In this document: piece by piece, positions 47,401 through 54,886 of the stretch
How the letters are laid out: each line of letters begins with the position of its first letter
Position numbering within the stretch: the first letter of the stretch is position 1
From: Salegentibacter salinarum
GTDB lineage: Bacteria; Bacteroidota; Bacteroidia; Flavobacteriales; Flavobacteriaceae
Assembly (NCBI RefSeq): GCF_900168115.1
Contig: NZ_FUZC01000001.1
Coordinates: forward strand, 310,001-374,000
Direction: 5' to 3'
Length of the DNA: 64,000 nt
Position numbers and translations under genes: made by a program
The notes under the pieces: model-generated
Told to the model about the DNA's origin: nothing
Databases searched by the model: none
The model's input: only the letters and a program-made list of their open reading frames with translations

Positions 47401-47562
47401 GTGACCGGTAGAAATTTATTTACAATTACCGACTACTCTGGAGTAGATCCTGAAGTTAATACTTATGGTGCCGGAATTCAGGGAGCGGGATCAATGGGTA
47501 TAGATAACTTAGGAACTCCGAATACCACAGGTTTTGATTTAGGTTTAAGATTTAAATTTTAA
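44500..47562 (+). CDS. SusC/RagA-family TonB-dependent receptor (murQ locus)
   Basis: This is a 1020-residue outer-membrane receptor. The signal peptide ends VWAQ (about residue 23). The carboxypeptidase-like domain has VSGTVVDEKGLPLPGVNVIE and TVTDFDGNFSLTI, and the plug LNEVVVTAFGIERQEKALGY, STAILIRGGTSITG and DIESISVLKGPAAAALYGIQ. The barrel closes with NTTGFDLGLRFKF. The plug begins VVVTAFGI rather than VVVGYGT, a subgroup that usually pairs with SusD-like_2-type lipoproteins, and just such a partner follows after one base. With a DeoR repressor upstream and murQ downstream, the cargo is probably a peptidoglycan fragment or MurNAc-containing sugar (inference). Confidence 0.95.
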   Translation: MGKKFRTSILILFCLFSIQVWAQEREVSGTVVDEKGLPLPGVNVIEKNTSNGTVTDFDGNFSLTIPDKDETILVFSSLGFVEEEIIIGDRTNIEVSMGTDTESLNEVVVTAFGIERQEKALGYAVQEVQSDEILEGNQTNVVSGLQGKVSGVTISNSGGAPGSSTAILIRGGTSITGNNQPLFVVDGIPIDNSTSSSLTVASINRAADLNPEDIESISVLKGPAAAALYGIQAAEGAIIITTKKGKAGVSTISYSGTFSVDEVLGTPNVQQEFGQGTQILSTDGFSYENESNFSWGPSVGSEETYNHIDNFYETAITQNHNVSYSGGTEKSTLYLSIGDLSQNGVIEGTNYDKTSFKINTSSQLGDNLTVGASANYIVTEVGSTKQGNASGSSYSSLLSYPINVDIQDFYAEDGSQRMFYSDQTFDNPYWSLENSPNDNKVNRLIGIVSINYNFLNDFNLSYKLGTDYFSETSKRVIGTGSLIENRSEGYISQFQRENRKTTSNLILSYNKEISEDFEIDALVGNMVEDYRVHSVYTYGDGFQAPGIYSIGNVSQENQSITELITRRRAVGVFGELKFGWRDAVFLNLTGRNDWSSTLPEDKRSFFYPSIGSSVVITDLFEQAGNDITSDNGLSFMKFRATWAQAGKDAPIGALNSFLGTNINPLASSAYTYNGVDIGNPALEPEFTDSYEGGIDARFFKNRLGLDLSVYYSKSKNQILEDIRVPPSAGTFYATLNGGSIINKGIEALITAKLFDRNNVFQWNMTYNFGLNKSDVVELPGQLDEVYLSDSWTFSNTAAGAAILDGSLFGLRGYKAVRNEQNELIIGADGLPELETVIFEDVNRLPDWTLGITNNLSYKNFNFSFLLDLVQGQEAYNATNSAFIYYGLGEETLNRSQDGVRVVEGVLANGEPNTTQVTDQQYYQQYYSQNAENFIEDASFARLRYATLSYNLPTTLLDRLNIVSGQISVTGRNLFTITDYSGVDPEVNTYGAGIQGAGSMGIDNLGTPNTTGFDLGLRFKF

Positions 47563-47563
47563 G

Positions 47564-49069
47564 ATGATGAAAAAATATTATAAATACTTTCTACTACTTA
47601 GTACAGTAATTATTGCTGGTTCTTGTAGTGACGATTATTTCGACGTAAACGATTCGGTAACCCAGCCAACAACTACAGAGCTTCCTCCACAATACCGCAT
47701 TGAGGGAGCTATAGAAAATGCGGTGGCTACTGCTCAATATAGAGGAGTGAGAGAAGTCTTAGGGGTAGTACAATATGGCTCTCAAAATACACCGGCGTAT
47801 TATTCTGAATCATGGAATACTTTTCTAACCACAGGTAGTTATTTTTTATGGCAAAATGTATATGTTTATGCGCTTCCAAATACTGCAGATCTTATTTATT
47901 TAGGAGAAAAATTTAACTCTCCGCATTATACCGCAATAGGAAAAATTTTAAGGGCATATCTATTGGGAATGACTACTGACCAATATGGATCTATAGTTTT
48001 AGACGATAGTTATAATCCTGAAGAATCCATTAAACTAGAGCCAGAATTCGTGTCTCAAGAAGTTGTCTATGAAAAAATTTTTAAGATTCTTGATGAGGCT
48101 GTGGTGGAATTAGACCAGGAAAGTGAATTGGGCCTTAATGATGAAGGAGGAGATATTTTATATAATGGCGATGTGGAACAGTGGAAAAAATTTGCATATT
48201 CAATTAAAGCTCGCTATTTAAATCACCTCACTAAGAAGACTTCTGGAGAACATGCTTATAGCCCTCAAATGGTTTTAGAGGCAGTGCAAAAAGGTTTTAG
48301 CTCTAATGCAGATAATGCTTACATAACTTATGGAGGAGGAGAAGCTTCTAATGATAATCAACCATTTAGTACAAGCGGTTATGGTTCTACAAGGTTCGAT
48401 TATTTCTCCGAGTTTTTTGTGGATTTATTACAAGATCCTTTAAATGAATACGCAGATGTTCAGGACCCAAGACTTCCAGTGATTGTAACAGAAGCTGTAA
48501 ACGGAGGTTACCAGGGTGTTAAAACCGGTGCTGGTGTACCAGGTGGAGAGGGAGATAACTATTCTATTGGTTATGGCGGTTTCTATACTTCTCCAGATTC
48601 TCCAACTTTTATGATGACATATAGCGAAGTAAAGTTTATTGAAGCAGAGGCTAAATTTAGGAGTAATGACGAATCTGGTGCGTATCAGGCGTATTTAGAA
48701 GGTGTTGAAGCCGATTTAAATAAACTAGATATATCCCAGGAAAAGACTTCAGCATATTTAGAAACTATAGATGAAGAAATTTCTATGGACGAATTTGGTC
48801 TATCACAAATTTTTGTTCAAAAATACATAGCGAACATGCTAAATCCAGAAACCTGGGTAGATTTTAGAAGAATGGACTATAGTTCAGATATTTACCCTGG
48901 ATTGAAGAGACCTGAAAATGTTAATGTAACTCTTTTCCCTGGAGAAAACGATTGGATAAGAGCTATGATGTATGAATACAATGAAGAAGATCGTAACTAT
49001 GAAAACATGCCAGATAACGACCCATATGTTAGATTAACGACACCTTTGTGGTGGGATACCGAAGAATAA
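47564..49069 (+). CDS. SusD/RagB-like lipoprotein, SusD-like_2 type (murQ locus)
   Basis: This 501-residue lipoprotein has lipobox IIAGSC (Cys21). It belongs to the shorter SusD-like group: DDYFDVNDSVTQPTTTELPP, GKILRAYLLGMTTDQYGSIV, WKKFAYSIKARYLNHLTKK, YSEVKFIEAEAKFRSND and NPETWVDFRRMDYSSDIYPG. It sits one base after the susC stop and acts as its surface substrate-binding lid. A terminator follows, so the pair forms the main transcript. Confidence 0.93.
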   Translation: MMKKYYKYFLLLSTVIIAGSCSDDYFDVNDSVTQPTTTELPPQYRIEGAIENAVATAQYRGVREVLGVVQYGSQNTPAYYSESWNTFLTTGSYFLWQNVYVYALPNTADLIYLGEKFNSPHYTAIGKILRAYLLGMTTDQYGSIVLDDSYNPEESIKLEPEFVSQEVVYEKIFKILDEAVVELDQESELGLNDEGGDILYNGDVEQWKKFAYSIKARYLNHLTKKTSGEHAYSPQMVLEAVQKGFSSNADNAYITYGGGEASNDNQPFSTSGYGSTRFDYFSEFFVDLLQDPLNEYADVQDPRLPVIVTEAVNGGYQGVKTGAGVPGGEGDNYSIGYGGFYTSPDSPTFMMTYSEVKFIEAEAKFRSNDESGAYQAYLEGVEADLNKLDISQEKTSAYLETIDEEISMDEFGLSQIFVQKYIANMLNPETWVDFRRMDYSSDIYPGLKRPENVNVTLFPGENDWIRAMMYEYNEEDRNYENMPDNDPYVRLTTPLWWDTEE

Positions 49070-49090
49070 TTAGGGTTAATATTATATCAT

Positions 49091-49124
49091 AAGTCCTTCA
49101 GAATTTTTCTGAGGGACTTTTTTG
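49091..49124 (+). terminator. terminator after susD (murQ locus)
   Basis: AAGTCCTTCAGAA and TTCTGAGGGACTT (one G-U pair) form a hairpin followed by TTTTTTG. It separates susCD from the decayed gene and murQ. Confidence 0.85.
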
Positions 49125-49511
49125 TTACTGTCAAACCGCTCAGGAAGCGGCATCAACTTAACCTCCGAACTTGAAAAAGTAGTTAAAGAAATCGTATAGA
49201 AATTGCTATTCCTGATAAAATTTCAAAAGAAGAAGTAGTATAAGATCCAATCCCCAAAGAATATTTAAGAATTCCGTACAGCTTGGACCACTACCGGAGA
49301 TTATTTACACATAAGGGGGTGATGAATAGAAGATGAACGTTACAAGGAATTTGTAGTAAAAGCTGATTCTATTATTCAGAATTTTGGTAAAACAACTTTA
49401 GGCCAGGAAGAAGTAACTCAGGCAGTAGATAGTACTTTTATGAGTCAGCCTTGGAATAGCGACCCTAAAAAAGGGATTTTTTCAGATTTTATACCTAAAT
49501 CTAAATTTTAA
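49125..49511 (+). pseudogene. unrecognised gene remnant between susD and murQ
   Basis: Shifting between frames recovers protein-like text: SGINLTSELEKVVKEI, then IAIPDKISKEEVV, DPIPKEYLRI, AWTTTGDYLHIRG, then after two stop codons DERYKEFVVKADSIIQNFG, TTLGQEEVTQAVDSTFMSQP and DPKKGIFSDFIPKSKF with a stop at 49511. The last 60 codons are uninterrupted. This is evidently the 3' part of a gene that lost its 5' end and gained frameshifts. I do not recognise the family. Its place suggests it was part of the amino-sugar locus, for example an enzyme or transporter acting between SusCD and MurQ. Confidence 0.55.
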
Positions 49512-49585
49512 ATTATTTTAGATATTTTATTGAAAACATTTCTCCTCGAGTTATTGAGGGAGATATATTATAATTAAACTTACAA

Positions 49586-50419
49586 ATGGATAATAATAAT
49601 CCTGATACCGAAAAAACTTCGAAGTATAATGATTTGGAGAAAATGAGCACTTCAACTCTGCTTCACAATATACACAAAGAAGATAAAACCGTTCCAGAAA
49701 GTGTCGAAAAAGAACTTCCTGTAATTGAAAAATTAGTGGATGCCATAGTACCTAAAATGGAAGCCGATGGGAGATTATTTTATATTGGAGCTGGAACAAG
49801 TGGAAGACTGGGGGTTTTAGATGCTTCTGAGTGTCCTCCTACTTTTGGGGTATCAGATGAATTAGTTATAGGCTTAATTGCCGGAGGCGATATTGCGTTA
49901 AGAAATGCAATTGAAAATGCAGAAGATGATACCAACCAGGCCTGGAAAGATCTTCAAAAATTTGAAGTTTCAGAAAAAGATGTGATGGTAGGGATTGCTG
50001 CATCAGGAACTACTCCATACGTTATTGGCGGAATTAAGGATGCCAGAGCTAAAGGAATAATTACCGGTTGCGTAACCTGCAGTTCAGGCAGTCCTTTGGC
50101 TAAAGCAAGCGAGTTCCTAATAGAAGTGCTTACCGGCCCCGAGTTTGTAACCGGGAGTACAAGAATGAAAGCCGGTACTGCGCAAAAGCTGGTATTGAAT
50201 ATGATTTCAACCAGTGTAATGATAAAACTAGGCAGGGTAAAAGGCAATAAAATGGTAGATATGCAGCTTTCCAATAAGAAATTGGTAGGCCGCGGTATCA
50301 GGATGATTATGGAAGAACTAAATGTAGATGAAGCTGAAGCTTCTAGATTGCTTCAAACTTACAAAAGTGTTAGAAACGTTTTATCCAAGATATCGTTGAA
50401 CAAGACGTTTCTAACCTAG
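49586..50419 (+). CDS. murQ: N-acetylmuramic acid 6-phosphate etherase
   Basis: This 277-residue cytoplasmic enzyme removes D-lactate from MurNAc-6-phosphate to give GlcNAc-6-phosphate. SIS-fold motifs are LFYIGAGTSGRLGVLDASECPPTFG (residues about 66-90, catalytic Glu within), ALRNAIENAEDD, VMVGIAASGTTPYVIGGI and FVTGSTRMKAGTAQKLVLNMIST. The C-terminus VDEAEASRLLQTYKSVRNVL matches the family, but the last dozen residues (SKISLNKTFLT) are unusual. They coincide with an 11-bp perfect inverted repeat, so the tail may have been rewritten. It lies behind susCD under the same DeoR-type control in prospect, although a terminator and a gene remnant intervene. Confidence 0.93.
   Translation: MDNNNPDTEKTSKYNDLEKMSTSTLLHNIHKEDKTVPESVEKELPVIEKLVDAIVPKMEADGRLFYIGAGTSGRLGVLDASECPPTFGVSDELVIGLIAGGDIALRNAIENAEDDTNQAWKDLQKFEVSEKDVMVGIAASGTTPYVIGGIKDARAKGIITGCVTCSSGSPLAKASEFLIEVLTGPEFVTGSTRMKAGTAQKLVLNMISTSVMIKLGRVKGNKMVDMQLSNKKLVGRGIRMIMEELNVDEAEASRLLQTYKSVRNVLSKISLNKTFLT
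50369..50415. repeat. perfect inverted repeat at the 3' end of murQ
   Basis: GTTAGAAACGT (50369-50379) and ACGTTTCTAAC (50405-50415) are perfect 11-bp arms 25 nt apart, inside the last codons of murQ. No U-tract follows, so it is not a standard terminator. Confidence 0.6.
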
Positions 50420-50437
50420 CTTTAAAATATTTTGGTT

Positions 50438-51433
50438 CTAATGGCGAGATATAAGATTGACTATTACTTTGATCATCATTTCTTTATCACCCGGATGGCT
50501 TTCAGCAATTAATAAGGTCAATGCTACCAGCGCGTTGTCCGGGATTACTTTATTCCCGGTTTGGGTATAGAGTATCTGGTTCCGGTCTAGAAACCAGACA
50601 AATAAAAATGCAGCAATCCGCTTATTTCCATCGGAAAACGAATGGTTCTTAACCACAAAATACAGCAAATGAGCTGCTTTTTCTTCGGTTGTGGGATAGA
50701 GGTCCTCTCCTCCAAAGGTTTGATATATATTTTCTAGCGAACCCTTAAAGGAATCGTCCTTCTCCCGGCCAAAAAGTCCTTCGAATTTTGTTTGTCTTCC
50801 TAATTCATCTATAGCTTTTCGAGCTTCAATGTAGGTAATTTGAAAAACTTCTCGACTTCCTTCCTCCGGTACCTCCAGCCGCTGGTGGTCATAATCATCT
50901 AATAAATCCAGGGCACGAGAATACTGTGCAATAATTTTTATTAAACCTGCAGATTCATCAGTATTAAGGTCGTGTTCAGAAATAACTTTTTCCTGTAAGC
51001 GAACTACGTTTTTTAGTTCTTCGAGCTGGCGGGTTTTTTCTCGAAGTATTTTTTCATTGATGGAATATCCTTGTAGTAAGAATTCCTTTAGAACTTTATT
51101 AGCCCATTGTCTAAATAGAATACCGCGTTTAGAGTTAACCCGATAACCCACAGATATTACTACATCTAAATTATAGTGCATTCTATCTCTGGATACTTCT
51201 CTCTTTCCTTCCCGTTGAACCGTTCGGAATTTCCGAACAGTTGAATTATCATCTAACTCACCAGATGTGAATATGTGCTTAATATGTTCACTAATATTAG
51301 CCTTACTGGATTCAAATAATGAGATTATTTGAGCTTGTGTAAGCCAAACCGTTTCTTCTCCAAGCCTAACATCAATTTGAGTTTGCCCGGTCTCTGTTTT
51401 ATAAATCAGTATTTGATCCTGCTGCGATTCCAT
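50438..51433 (-). CDS. RhuM-family protein with C-terminal Fic/Doc domain
   Basis: This is a 331-residue cytoplasmic protein. The N-terminal half (about 1-180) is the RhuM (virulence protein) domain: ILIYKTETGQTQIDVRLGEE, TVWLTQAQIISLFESSKANI, STVRKFRTVQREGKREVSR, LDVVISVGYRVNSKRGILFR and WANKVLKEFLLQGYSIN. The C-terminal part has the Fic active-site loop HSFSDGNKRIAAFLF (His at about 264), with Lys at the place that in Doc kinases distinguishes them from AMP-transferring Fic enzymes. Such genes are scattered through bacterial accessory DNA, and some behave like toxins or phage-defence factors (general knowledge). It converges on murQ with 18 bp between, next to a TnpB remnant, so it was probably acquired. 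A small ORF lies 25 bp upstream. Confidence 0.88.
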   Translation of the reverse strand: MESQQDQILIYKTETGQTQIDVRLGEETVWLTQAQIISLFESSKANISEHIKHIFTSGELDDNSTVRKFRTVQREGKREVSRDRMHYNLDVVISVGYRVNSKRGILFRQWANKVLKEFLLQGYSINEKILREKTRQLEELKNVVRLQEKVISEHDLNTDESAGLIKIIAQYSRALDLLDDYDHQRLEVPEEGSREVFQITYIEARKAIDELGRQTKFEGLFGREKDDSFKGSLENIYQTFGGEDLYPTTEEKAAHLLYFVVKNHSFSDGNKRIAAFLFVWFLDRNQILYTQTGNKVIPDNALVALTLLIAESHPGDKEMMIKVIVNLISRH

Positions 51434-51458
51434 AATCCTTTCAGAATATAAATTATTT

Positions 51459-51605
51459 TTATCTTTTTGATTTTAAAATGAATATAAACATTTTAATTAT
51501 AGGTTTATTTAAGAGTGAGTAACAACTTAAGGCAAAGTTTTCTCCATATAAATATTGCCCATCTTCTATGCAGGAATGTTTAATTTCCTTTTTAGGTTTT
51601 CCCAT
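51459..51605 (-). CDS. possible 48-residue small protein upstream of RhuM-Fic
   Basis: An ATG frame encodes MGKPKKEIKHSC, then IEDGQYLYGENFALSCYSLL and a basic tail. It ends 25 bp before the RhuM-Fic start on the same strand. No family is recognised and it does not resemble Phd or other known antitoxins. It may be a real partner, a gene fragment, or chance. Confidence 0.25.
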   Translation of the reverse strand: MGKPKKEIKHSCIEDGQYLYGENFALSCYSLLNKPIIKMFIFILKSKR

Positions 51606-51719
51606 AAGTAGACCATTTTTATAATAACATTGAATTCAGTTTAACGATTACTTTCAGGCAATTGCTGAAATAAGAAATCTGGACTACTATCAAAAAATAA
51701 GAGCCCACGCCGTTGTATA

Positions 51720-52135
51720 TGCCAAGCGCATTCAGTGAGTGTATTTTTTTAACCTCACCTTATGGGTGTACAAGCACCCTCGAAATTCCATTTTCAGTCT
51801 GTTATCAGTTCAATGCCTGCCTTCTCAGCCTTGTATTTTATTTTGGCCATCAGTTCATAATAGCTCCAGTTCCTAAGCACAAATTCCTCCTCTTTGGCAA
51901 TTCCTATCTTATCATCCTAAAATAAGAGTGCCCTCCTGGTGTTTGATGCAAAAGTTGATTAATTTCCGACTGTAGAGGTGCAGCCTATTAGTCACGTAAT
52001 TCTTTTCCAGCTGGTGGAACCTTTGCACTGCTTTGGTTTTTCGTTTTCGTCCTTTACATGATCTTGCATAGGTAACCCCTTCCTCTGCCCTTTTCCGGCC
52101 AGCTTGTATCGCAAGCCTACGATAACCAATACCTA
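51720..52135 (-). pseudogene. remnant of an IS200/IS605-type TnpB gene
   Basis: Minus-strand translation from about 52135 gives GIGYRRLAIQAGRKRAEEGV, then RKRKTKAVQRFHQLEKNYVT and RLHLYSRKLINFCIKHQEGT, stopping at 51912-51914. In the next frame LRNWSYYELMAKIKYKAEKA continues GIELITD and stops. The order of a basic helical segment, an acidic patch and WSYYELMAKIKYKAEKAGIE is that of the central region of TnpB, the RNA-guided nuclease of IS200/IS605 elements. The N-terminal third, the CxxC zinc finger and the last RuvC Asp are gone. No tnpA or element ends were identified. It is dead, and marks the 50.4-52.5 kb patch as mobile-element territory. Confidence 0.7.
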
Positions 52136-52467
52136 TTTAACCAAAAAAAATTCTAAGGAATTCTCATTGATAAATATAATATTTGGAGAATAAGATCCCC
52201 AAAAAACGTAATATTTGGGGATTATAATCCCTGAATATTACTGGACGAGCTTTGAAAGGGAAAAAATACATCCATTTTTGCACTATATAACTCCTAATTC
52301 AGCCTACTGCCATATTTCGAAGCAATAAACTGGGAGATGCACATTTTAAATTTCAGAAGGAAATTTTATAAAAACCCCATTATTTAAGTCAGAATCCTTA
52401 TAATTGATTCTAAATGATTGTTTTTGACGCTAAAATAAAGTTAAAGAAATTGTATGTGCAAATGAAA

Positions 52468-52501
52468 AAAGGCTTCACAAGTAAAACCTCATGAAGCCTT
52501 T
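52468..52501 (-). terminator. terminator after the CAU tRNA
   Basis: AAAGGCTTCA and TGAAGCCTTT are perfect 10-bp arms, followed on the minus strand by TTTTCATTTG. It starts 10 bp after the tRNA 3' end. Confidence 0.85.
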
Positions 52502-52510
52502 ATCTATCTG

Positions 52511-52584
52511 TGGTCCCACCTGGGCTCGAACCAGGGACCCCTTGATTATGAGTCAAGTGCTCTAACCAGCTGAGCTATAGGACC
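52511..52584 (-). tRNA. tRNA with CAU anticodon (elongator Met or lysidine-modified Ile2)
   Basis: On the minus strand the acceptor arms GGTCCTA and TGGGACC pair, with discriminator A. The D-arm is GCTCAGCTGGTTAGAGC, the anticodon arm CTTGA-CTCATAA-TCAAG gives anticodon CAU, and the T-arm is CCTGGTTCGAGCCCAGG. CCA is not encoded. It is not initiator tRNA in appearance. Elongator Met and Ile2 share this anticodon and cannot be told apart safely by eye. Confidence 0.93.
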
Positions 52585-52672
52585 AATTCAAGTATTTCAA
52601 ACAATTCCCGAATTTTAGGAGTGCAATATTAGTATATATTTTCAATCTCTGCAAGACTAAACGCATTTTTCC

Positions 52673-53107
52673 TTAATCGTTCAGCAATGATTCTTTCTGA
52701 TTGGCAGTAGAGGCTTCCTGGCATAATTCTATCAACACACCATTCGCACTTTTTGGGTGCATAAATGCCACCAGCTTGTTATCGGCACCGGTTTTAGGCT
52801 CGGTATTTATCAGTTTAAAACCTTCTTTTTCCAGGCGGGCAATTTCAGCTTTAATATTGTCTACCGCAAAGGCTAGGTGATGAATCCCTTCGCCGCGTTT
52901 TTCAATAAACTTAGCAATCGGACTTTCAGAATTTGTGGCCGAAAGTAATTCAATTTTACTGTCGCCAATTCTAAAAAAGGAAGTATTTACACCTTCGCTT
53001 TCAACCGTTTCTGTTTTATAATGTTCACTGCCTAGAACCGCTTTGTATGTAGCATTTGCAGCTTCAAGATCCCTTACTGCAATTCCAATATGTTCAATTT
53101 TCTTCAT
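52673..53107 (-). CDS. mce: methylmalonyl-CoA epimerase
   Basis: This is 144 residues from the ATG at 53107; the longer frame opens with TTG. The VOC fold has paired half-motifs: KKIEHIGIAVRDLEAANATY with the first metal His, KIELLSAT, EGIHHLAFAVDNIKAEIARL with the second His, and GVLIELCQE with the Glu. It interconverts (R)- and (S)-methylmalonyl-CoA in propionyl-CoA metabolism. It is divergent from rbfA. Confidence 0.92.
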   Translation of the reverse strand: MKKIEHIGIAVRDLEAANATYKAVLGSEHYKTETVESEGVNTSFFRIGDSKIELLSATNSESPIAKFIEKRGEGIHHLAFAVDNIKAEIARLEKEGFKLINTEPKTGADNKLVAFMHPKSANGVLIELCQEASTANQKESLLND

Positions 53108-53226
53108 CTTACATCTTGTTTTGAGCAAAGTAAACGCCTATTTTTATATTAACAAAATAATCAGGCCACGTGCATCGTGATTCCACATCTTAGGTGCATA
53201 CCAATTTATTGTAGTATTTTTGCCGT

Positions 53227-53622
53227 ATGGAAGAGACAAACAGACAAAAGAAAATAGGAGGGGTTTTGCAGCGCGATCTAGCCGATATCCTGCAAAAAAA
53301 CCTTAAAGATGCCGGGAGAACAGGAGTGATTATTTCGGTCTCTAAAGTAAAAGTGACTACAGATCTTTCTATTGCGAAGGCTTATATCAGCATTTTTCCG
53401 CAGAAACACGCGCAAGAAGTTATAGAGGAAATAAACCTTGGCAAGTCTAAGATCAAGCATGAAATGGCGCAACGAACTAAAAATCAGTTGCGAAAAATGC
53501 CTGAAATCAATTATTATCTGGACGATTCGCTGGAGTATATAGAAAACATCGAAAAATCGATTAAAGGCGAGGAAAACCCAATCAGCGATCCTAATCTCCT
53601 GGAACGCCGGAAAAAATCTTAA
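53227..53622 (+). CDS. rbfA: 30S ribosome-binding factor A
   Basis: This is a 131-residue KH-like protein that helps 16S rRNA 5'-end maturation and cold adaptation. Typical features are RQKKIGGVLQRDLADILQKN, VIISVSKVKVTTDLSIAKAY, SIFPQ, RTKNQLRKMPEINYYLDDSL and YIENIEKSI. A permease gene starts one base after its stop, an arrangement that implies co-translation. Confidence 0.95.
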   Translation: MEETNRQKKIGGVLQRDLADILQKNLKDAGRTGVIISVSKVKVTTDLSIAKAYISIFPQKHAQEVIEEINLGKSKIKHEMAQRTKNQLRKMPEINYYLDDSLEYIENIEKSIKGEENPISDPNLLERRKKS

Positions 53623-53623
53623 T

Positions 53624-54829
53624 TTGAAGTTTCCCTTCTACATCGCCAGGCGCTATCTTTTTAGCAAAAGCAGCAATAATGCCATTAATATTATCACCAT
53701 TATTGCCGCCATAGGCGTTTTTGCAGGGGCTTTTTCATTGTTTATCGTACTCTCGGGTTTCGCCGGACTCAAAGATTTTAGTCTGTCGTTTTCGAATAAA
53801 TTTGATCCTGATTTAAAAATTCTCCCGTCAAGCGGAAAAACTTTTCAGTTTCCTGAAGACAAAGCCGTAAAACTTGCTGAAATTTCAGGAATTGCTGGAT
53901 TCAGTAAAATCATTGAGGAACGAATTTTTCTGGATTACCGGAATAAAAATCATACTGCGTTTATAAAAGGGGTAGATGATAATTACCGGCAGGTAACCCA
54001 AATAGACAGCGCGGTTTCGGGCTCATGGTTAACCAATAGTGAAGCCCAGGTTGTAGTGGGAAACAGGATTTCCCGAAAACTGGGCCTTAGCATTTTCAAT
54101 TATCAAGATCTCCTGAATGTGATGGTGCCGCGACCCGGAAAAGGGCAGATTACCGGCTTAGATCCCGGGCAGGCGTTTAATCAGGAAAAAGTAATTGTGA
54201 GCGGAATTTACAGCGTAAACGAAGAGCTTGACGATAAATATGTTTTTTCTAATCTGAATTTCGCCAGGAATCTTTTGGAATTAGATGAAAATACATTTTC
54301 TGCCGTAGAAATTAAAACAACTCCAAATGCCGATGCCGATGCCGTCACCGCTGAAATAAACGAACTTTTTGACAATGAAATTATTATAAAAAACCGGGCG
54401 CAACTCAACGAAACGCTTTATAAAATGCTCAATACCGAAAACCTTGCGGTATATCTCATTTTCACCCTGGTTTTAATAATTGCGCTATTTAATGTTGCCG
54501 GTTCTATCATTATGGTGATCCTTGATAAACGGGAGAATATCAAAACCTTATTTAGCCTGGGCGCTTCCGAAAGGCAAATCAAAAAAATATTCTTTACCCA
54601 GGGAATACTTATGACGATTATTGGCGGCGCGGTTGGCTTATCGGCTGCAGTTTTGATTGTTTACCTTCAACTGCAATTCAATCTCGTAATGATCACTCCA
54701 AGCTTACCATATCCGGTAGCCATAACTTTAGAAAATATCTTTATCGTAATATTCACAATAGGGATTCTAGGACTTATCGCTTCTTTTATCGCGTCTGGGA
54801 GTAGTAGAAAAGCTTTAAAAGCAGTTTAG
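53624..54829 (+). CDS. LolC/LolE-like ABC transporter permease (FtsX/MacB family)
   Basis: This 401-residue inner-membrane protein has a TTG start, one base after rbfA. The N-terminus FPFYIARRYLFSKSSNNAIN leads into a first membrane segment (about 20-45, IITIIAAIGVFAGAFSLFIV). A periplasmic domain (about 50-270) follows, then three C-terminal helices (about 275-395) with LYLIFTLVLIIALFNVAGSI, MVILDKRENIKTLFSLGAS and TIIGGAVGLSAAVLIVYL. This is the topology of lipoprotein-releasing LolC/E proteins. No ATPase is next to it. The expected role is lipoprotein release to the outer membrane, inferred by similarity. Confidence 0.87.
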   Translation: MKFPFYIARRYLFSKSSNNAINIITIIAAIGVFAGAFSLFIVLSGFAGLKDFSLSFSNKFDPDLKILPSSGKTFQFPEDKAVKLAEISGIAGFSKIIEERIFLDYRNKNHTAFIKGVDDNYRQVTQIDSAVSGSWLTNSEAQVVVGNRISRKLGLSIFNYQDLLNVMVPRPGKGQITGLDPGQAFNQEKVIVSGIYSVNEELDDKYVFSNLNFARNLLELDENTFSAVEIKTTPNADADAVTAEINELFDNEIIIKNRAQLNETLYKMLNTENLAVYLIFTLVLIIALFNVAGSIIMVILDKRENIKTLFSLGASERQIKKIFFTQGILMTIIGGAVGLSAAVLIVYLQLQFNLVMITPSLPYPVAITLENIFIVIFTIGILGLIASFIASGSSRKALKAV

Positions 54830-54831
54830 TC

Positions 54832-54880
54832 TCTACATGTCGCGAATTCACGAATTCCTTCTTTCTCAGGATGACGAAAG
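54832..54880. repeat. short intergenic repeat-like sequence A
   Basis: TAGTCTCTACATGTCGCGAA and the following CTTTCTCAGGATGACGAAAG lie between the convergent permease and dusB genes. The same GTCTCTAC element appears inverted at 55955-56040. It resembles the GTCA...TGACG palindromic repeats found at gene ends in flavobacteria. The function is unknown. Confidence 0.4.
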
Positions 54881-54886
54881 TTGTGA

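Noticed and set aside
49070-49123. murQ simply co-transcribed with susCD
   Set aside because: A good terminator follows susD and a decayed gene intervenes, so a single uninterrupted transcript cannot be assumed.
52511-52584. Initiator tRNA-fMet
   Set aside because: The sequence has a normal paired acceptor end and the CTCATAA loop of elongator Met or Ile2 tRNAs.
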